In this document: piece after piece, positions 5,411-6,832 of the stretch
How the letters are laid out: each line of letters begins with the position of its first letter
How positions within the stretch are numbered: the first letter of the stretch is position 1
Source of the DNA: Clostridiales bacterium
Lineage (GTDB): Bacteria > Bacillota > Clostridia > Oscillospirales > CAG-272
Reading direction: 5' to 3'
Length of the DNA: 6,832 nt
Assembly (NCBI GenBank): GCA_012511425.1
Contig: JAAZGC010000193.1
Span: forward strand, 1 to 6,832
Position numbers and translations under genes: made by a program
The notes under the pieces: model-generated
The model's input: the letters and a program-made list of their open reading frames with translations, nothing else
Database searches by the model: none
Told to the model about the DNA's origin: nothing

Positions 5411-6832
5411 TTATTCTTTGGCAAGTTTAACTATCTTCCAGCTTCCCGCCGGCATATCGAGGAAGAATCTTCCTTCGGAGTGTTCGATATCGCCGTTCAT
5501 CACCGAGATTATTTTATATCCGTTCAGCTTTATCTCGGTTCTGATATCCGCCTCGGAAAGGAAGATATCGCCTTTGAAGTTGTCGTACTGCACCCCGTCG
5601 TTGTTGAATATGCCGACGAGCCAGCCGTCTTCGGTGCGGTTGTAGATTGCATGAAGCCGCTCATCTATACGGCAGGGGAGGAGGGTATCGAATATTTGGC
5701 TGACTTCTTCCGGCTTTACGATGTTTTTATGCTTCGCCGCAAAAACAGAGTCGCCGGTCAGGTCGATGAGATATTCGTATTTGTCAAGTCCGGGGGAATC
5801 CGCGTGGATTATGTCGAAAACGTCGGGCAGACCGCCGTTCTTTATAACATGGCTCATCTTGCCGTGGCTGCCGGTTTCGCCGAAGATGGGACCAAGAGTT
5901 TGCGTAATCTGCTTCCAAGTATCTGCCGGAAGCGGGTATGAGCCGTCGATTTCGGGGTAGTCGATATAGTTGTCGCGAAGGACGACATCAAGCACCGGAA
6001 GATTTTCCGGCAGGACTATCGCTATCGGGGTATAGGTCTTTCCGGGGCAGGGCAGCTCTTCGGTGAAGTTTAGGAATTTCTTTTTAACCTGACCGTAAAT
6101 GCTGAGTTCGAAATCGCCGAGATTCCGGAAGGTGTTGCAGACGCCGTATTCCTCGCCTATTGCGGTCGCGCCGGCAAGATAGGCGTATCTGAAAATCCTT
6201 GCCTGAAGATTGCGCGAGCTGCCGCCGTTTTCCCTCTCTTCAAAGCTCCTGTCGGCGCCGCTGCCGGTTGTAAGCTGATTTTCAATCCATTCGTCCTGTC
6301 CTTCGCGCAGCGAATAAGGGATAGTAAGTCCGTAGCCTTCCGTCCTTCCCCAGCATTCGTAATAAACGCCGAGACGGGCGGAATACGCCTTCGCCATTCC
6401 GCGGTAATAAGCGAGCTGGAGGCGCATATTCGGTATCTGCCAGCCGACTTCGGGGAGCAGCAGCCTTGTGCCGGCGGCAAGCTCTATCTTCGGCGCCATA
6501 TAAAAGCTGTCAGCCGGGATTAGCTGCCCGCCGGTCATATCCATTCTAAGACGGTAAAGCTCGTATATGTCGGCGATGAATTCCGCCCTGTTTTGCGGGA
6601 TACGGTTCTTTGACCATTCTTCCCGCGTCAGAGCTTCGAGAAAGAGAGCGATTTTTTCGGATATGACATCCTCCCAGAAGCTTTCTTTTGAGCGGCTGCC
6701 GTCGACGACGCCGTATTTTTCATACGCTTCGATGACGCGCACGCGGTCGCTGTTGTAATTTGACGCCCACTCGTGCATCTGCCAGCCCCAGAAGTTGTCG
6801 CCCAGAAGCCTGCGGTATTCCTCTACAAGCTC
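5411..6832 (-). CDS. Putative glycoside hydrolase-like protein, 5' end outside window
   Basis: At least 473 residues are present. The frame stays open to the right edge: the 18 codons before the first methionine (6776-6778) read on without a stop, ending in a conserved-looking NFWGWQ segment, so that methionine is internal and the true start lies outside. I do not recognise the family. The first part alternates helices and strands as in a TIM barrel. In fragment numbering, PEVGW (E128) is followed by YYRGMAKAYSARLGVYY, then AIGEEYG (E227/E228), and PIAIVLPE at about 269-276. This resembles clan-A-like hydrolases, where two glutamates on strands 4 and 7 act, but that is inference. About the last 80 residues look like a beta-rich C-terminal domain (IYNRTEDGWLVGIFNNDG and WKIVKLAKE). 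Repeated W/Y residues suit carbohydrate binding. The next gene, galM, supports a role in sugar use. Presence of a signal peptide cannot be judged. Confidence 0.6.
   Translation of the reverse strand, partial: ELVEEYRRLLGDNFWGWQMHEWASNYNSDRVRVIEAYEKYGVVDGSRSKESFWEDVISEKIALFLEALTREEWSKNRIPQNRAEFIADIYELYRLRMDMTGGQLIPADSFYMAPKIELAAGTRLLLPEVGWQIPNMRLQLAYYRGMAKAYSARLGVYYECWGRTEGYGLTIPYSLREGQDEWIENQLTTGSGADRSFEERENGGSSRNLQARIFRYAYLAGATAIGEEYGVCNTFRNLGDFELSIYGQVKKKFLNFTEELPCPGKTYTPIAIVLPENLPVLDVVLRDNYIDYPEIDGSYPLPADTWKQITQTLGPIFGETGSHGKMSHVIKNGGLPDVFDIIHADSPGLDKYEYLIDLTGDSVFAAKHKNIVKPEEVSQIFDTLLPCRIDERLHAIYNRTEDGWLVGIFNNDGVQYDNFKGDIFLSEADIRTEIKLNGYKIISVMNGDIEHSEGRFFLDMPAGSWKIVKLAKE

Noticed and set aside
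5391..5430. Possible promoter between the hydrolase-like gene and galM (TATAAT with TTGCCA upstream)
   Set aside because: The spacer between the two boxes is only 14 bases, too short for a good vegetative promoter, and no terminator precedes galM. Co-transcription is the simpler reading, although an internal start cannot be excluded.
6776..6778. ATG as the start of the hydrolase-like gene
   Set aside because: The frame is open for 18 more codons to the window edge, with protein-like sequence (LLGDNFWGWQ) and no Shine-Dalgarno before this ATG, so it is an internal methionine.
1..6832. CRISPR array, mobile element, tRNA, rRNA or riboswitch
   Set aside because: No regularly spaced repeats, transposase-like frames, terminal inverted repeats or structured RNA signatures were seen. 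The non-coding gaps are all under 230 bases and are largely explained by promoters and hairpins.

Overview
The window looks like a chromosomal segment of a Bacillota (Clostridia) bacterium, perhaps an Oscillospirales-like gut lineage. The grounds are strong AAGGAG-type ribosome binding sites, TTGNNN/TATAAT promoters, short Rho-independent terminators, and protein styles typical of that group: a PhoR/CiaH-like kinase, an OmpR-family regulator and a Q/N-rich membrane-anchored HtrA. The taxon is an inference from style; there is no rRNA or other marker. All genes lie on the minus strand, so transcription runs from the right edge to the left.

Right part (6832 to 4307): a large protein, cut by the window edge, that looks like a glycoside hydrolase of a family I cannot name. 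It is followed after 43 bp by a complete aldose 1-epimerase (galM). The pair has no terminator between it and ends at a hairpin with a U-rich tail just after galM. It is plausibly a sugar-release and sugar-uptake unit.

Middle (4253 to 2386): a monocistronic htrA-type serine protease. It has its own -10 box, a strong Shine-Dalgarno and a downstream hairpin. Just upstream of the -10 box lie two TTCAC repeats spaced 11 bp apart, a layout typical of OmpR-family response regulator sites.

Left part (2361 to 66): a well-formed promoter drives a response regulator and a sensor histidine kinase separated by one base. The kinase stop codon runs directly into a strong terminator. To its left, bases 53 to 4 hold a second good promoter and a Shine-Dalgarno for a gene that must begin just outside the window.

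The two-component pair next to htrA resembles the CssRS/htrA and CiaRH/htrA pairings known in other Bacillota. The likely reading is an envelope or secretion-stress circuit in which the regulator activates htrA. I see no CRISPR array, mobile element, tRNA, rRNA or obviously new system. The most worthwhile leads are the candidate operator at htrA, the unassigned hydrolase-like protein and the disordered N-terminus of the protease.
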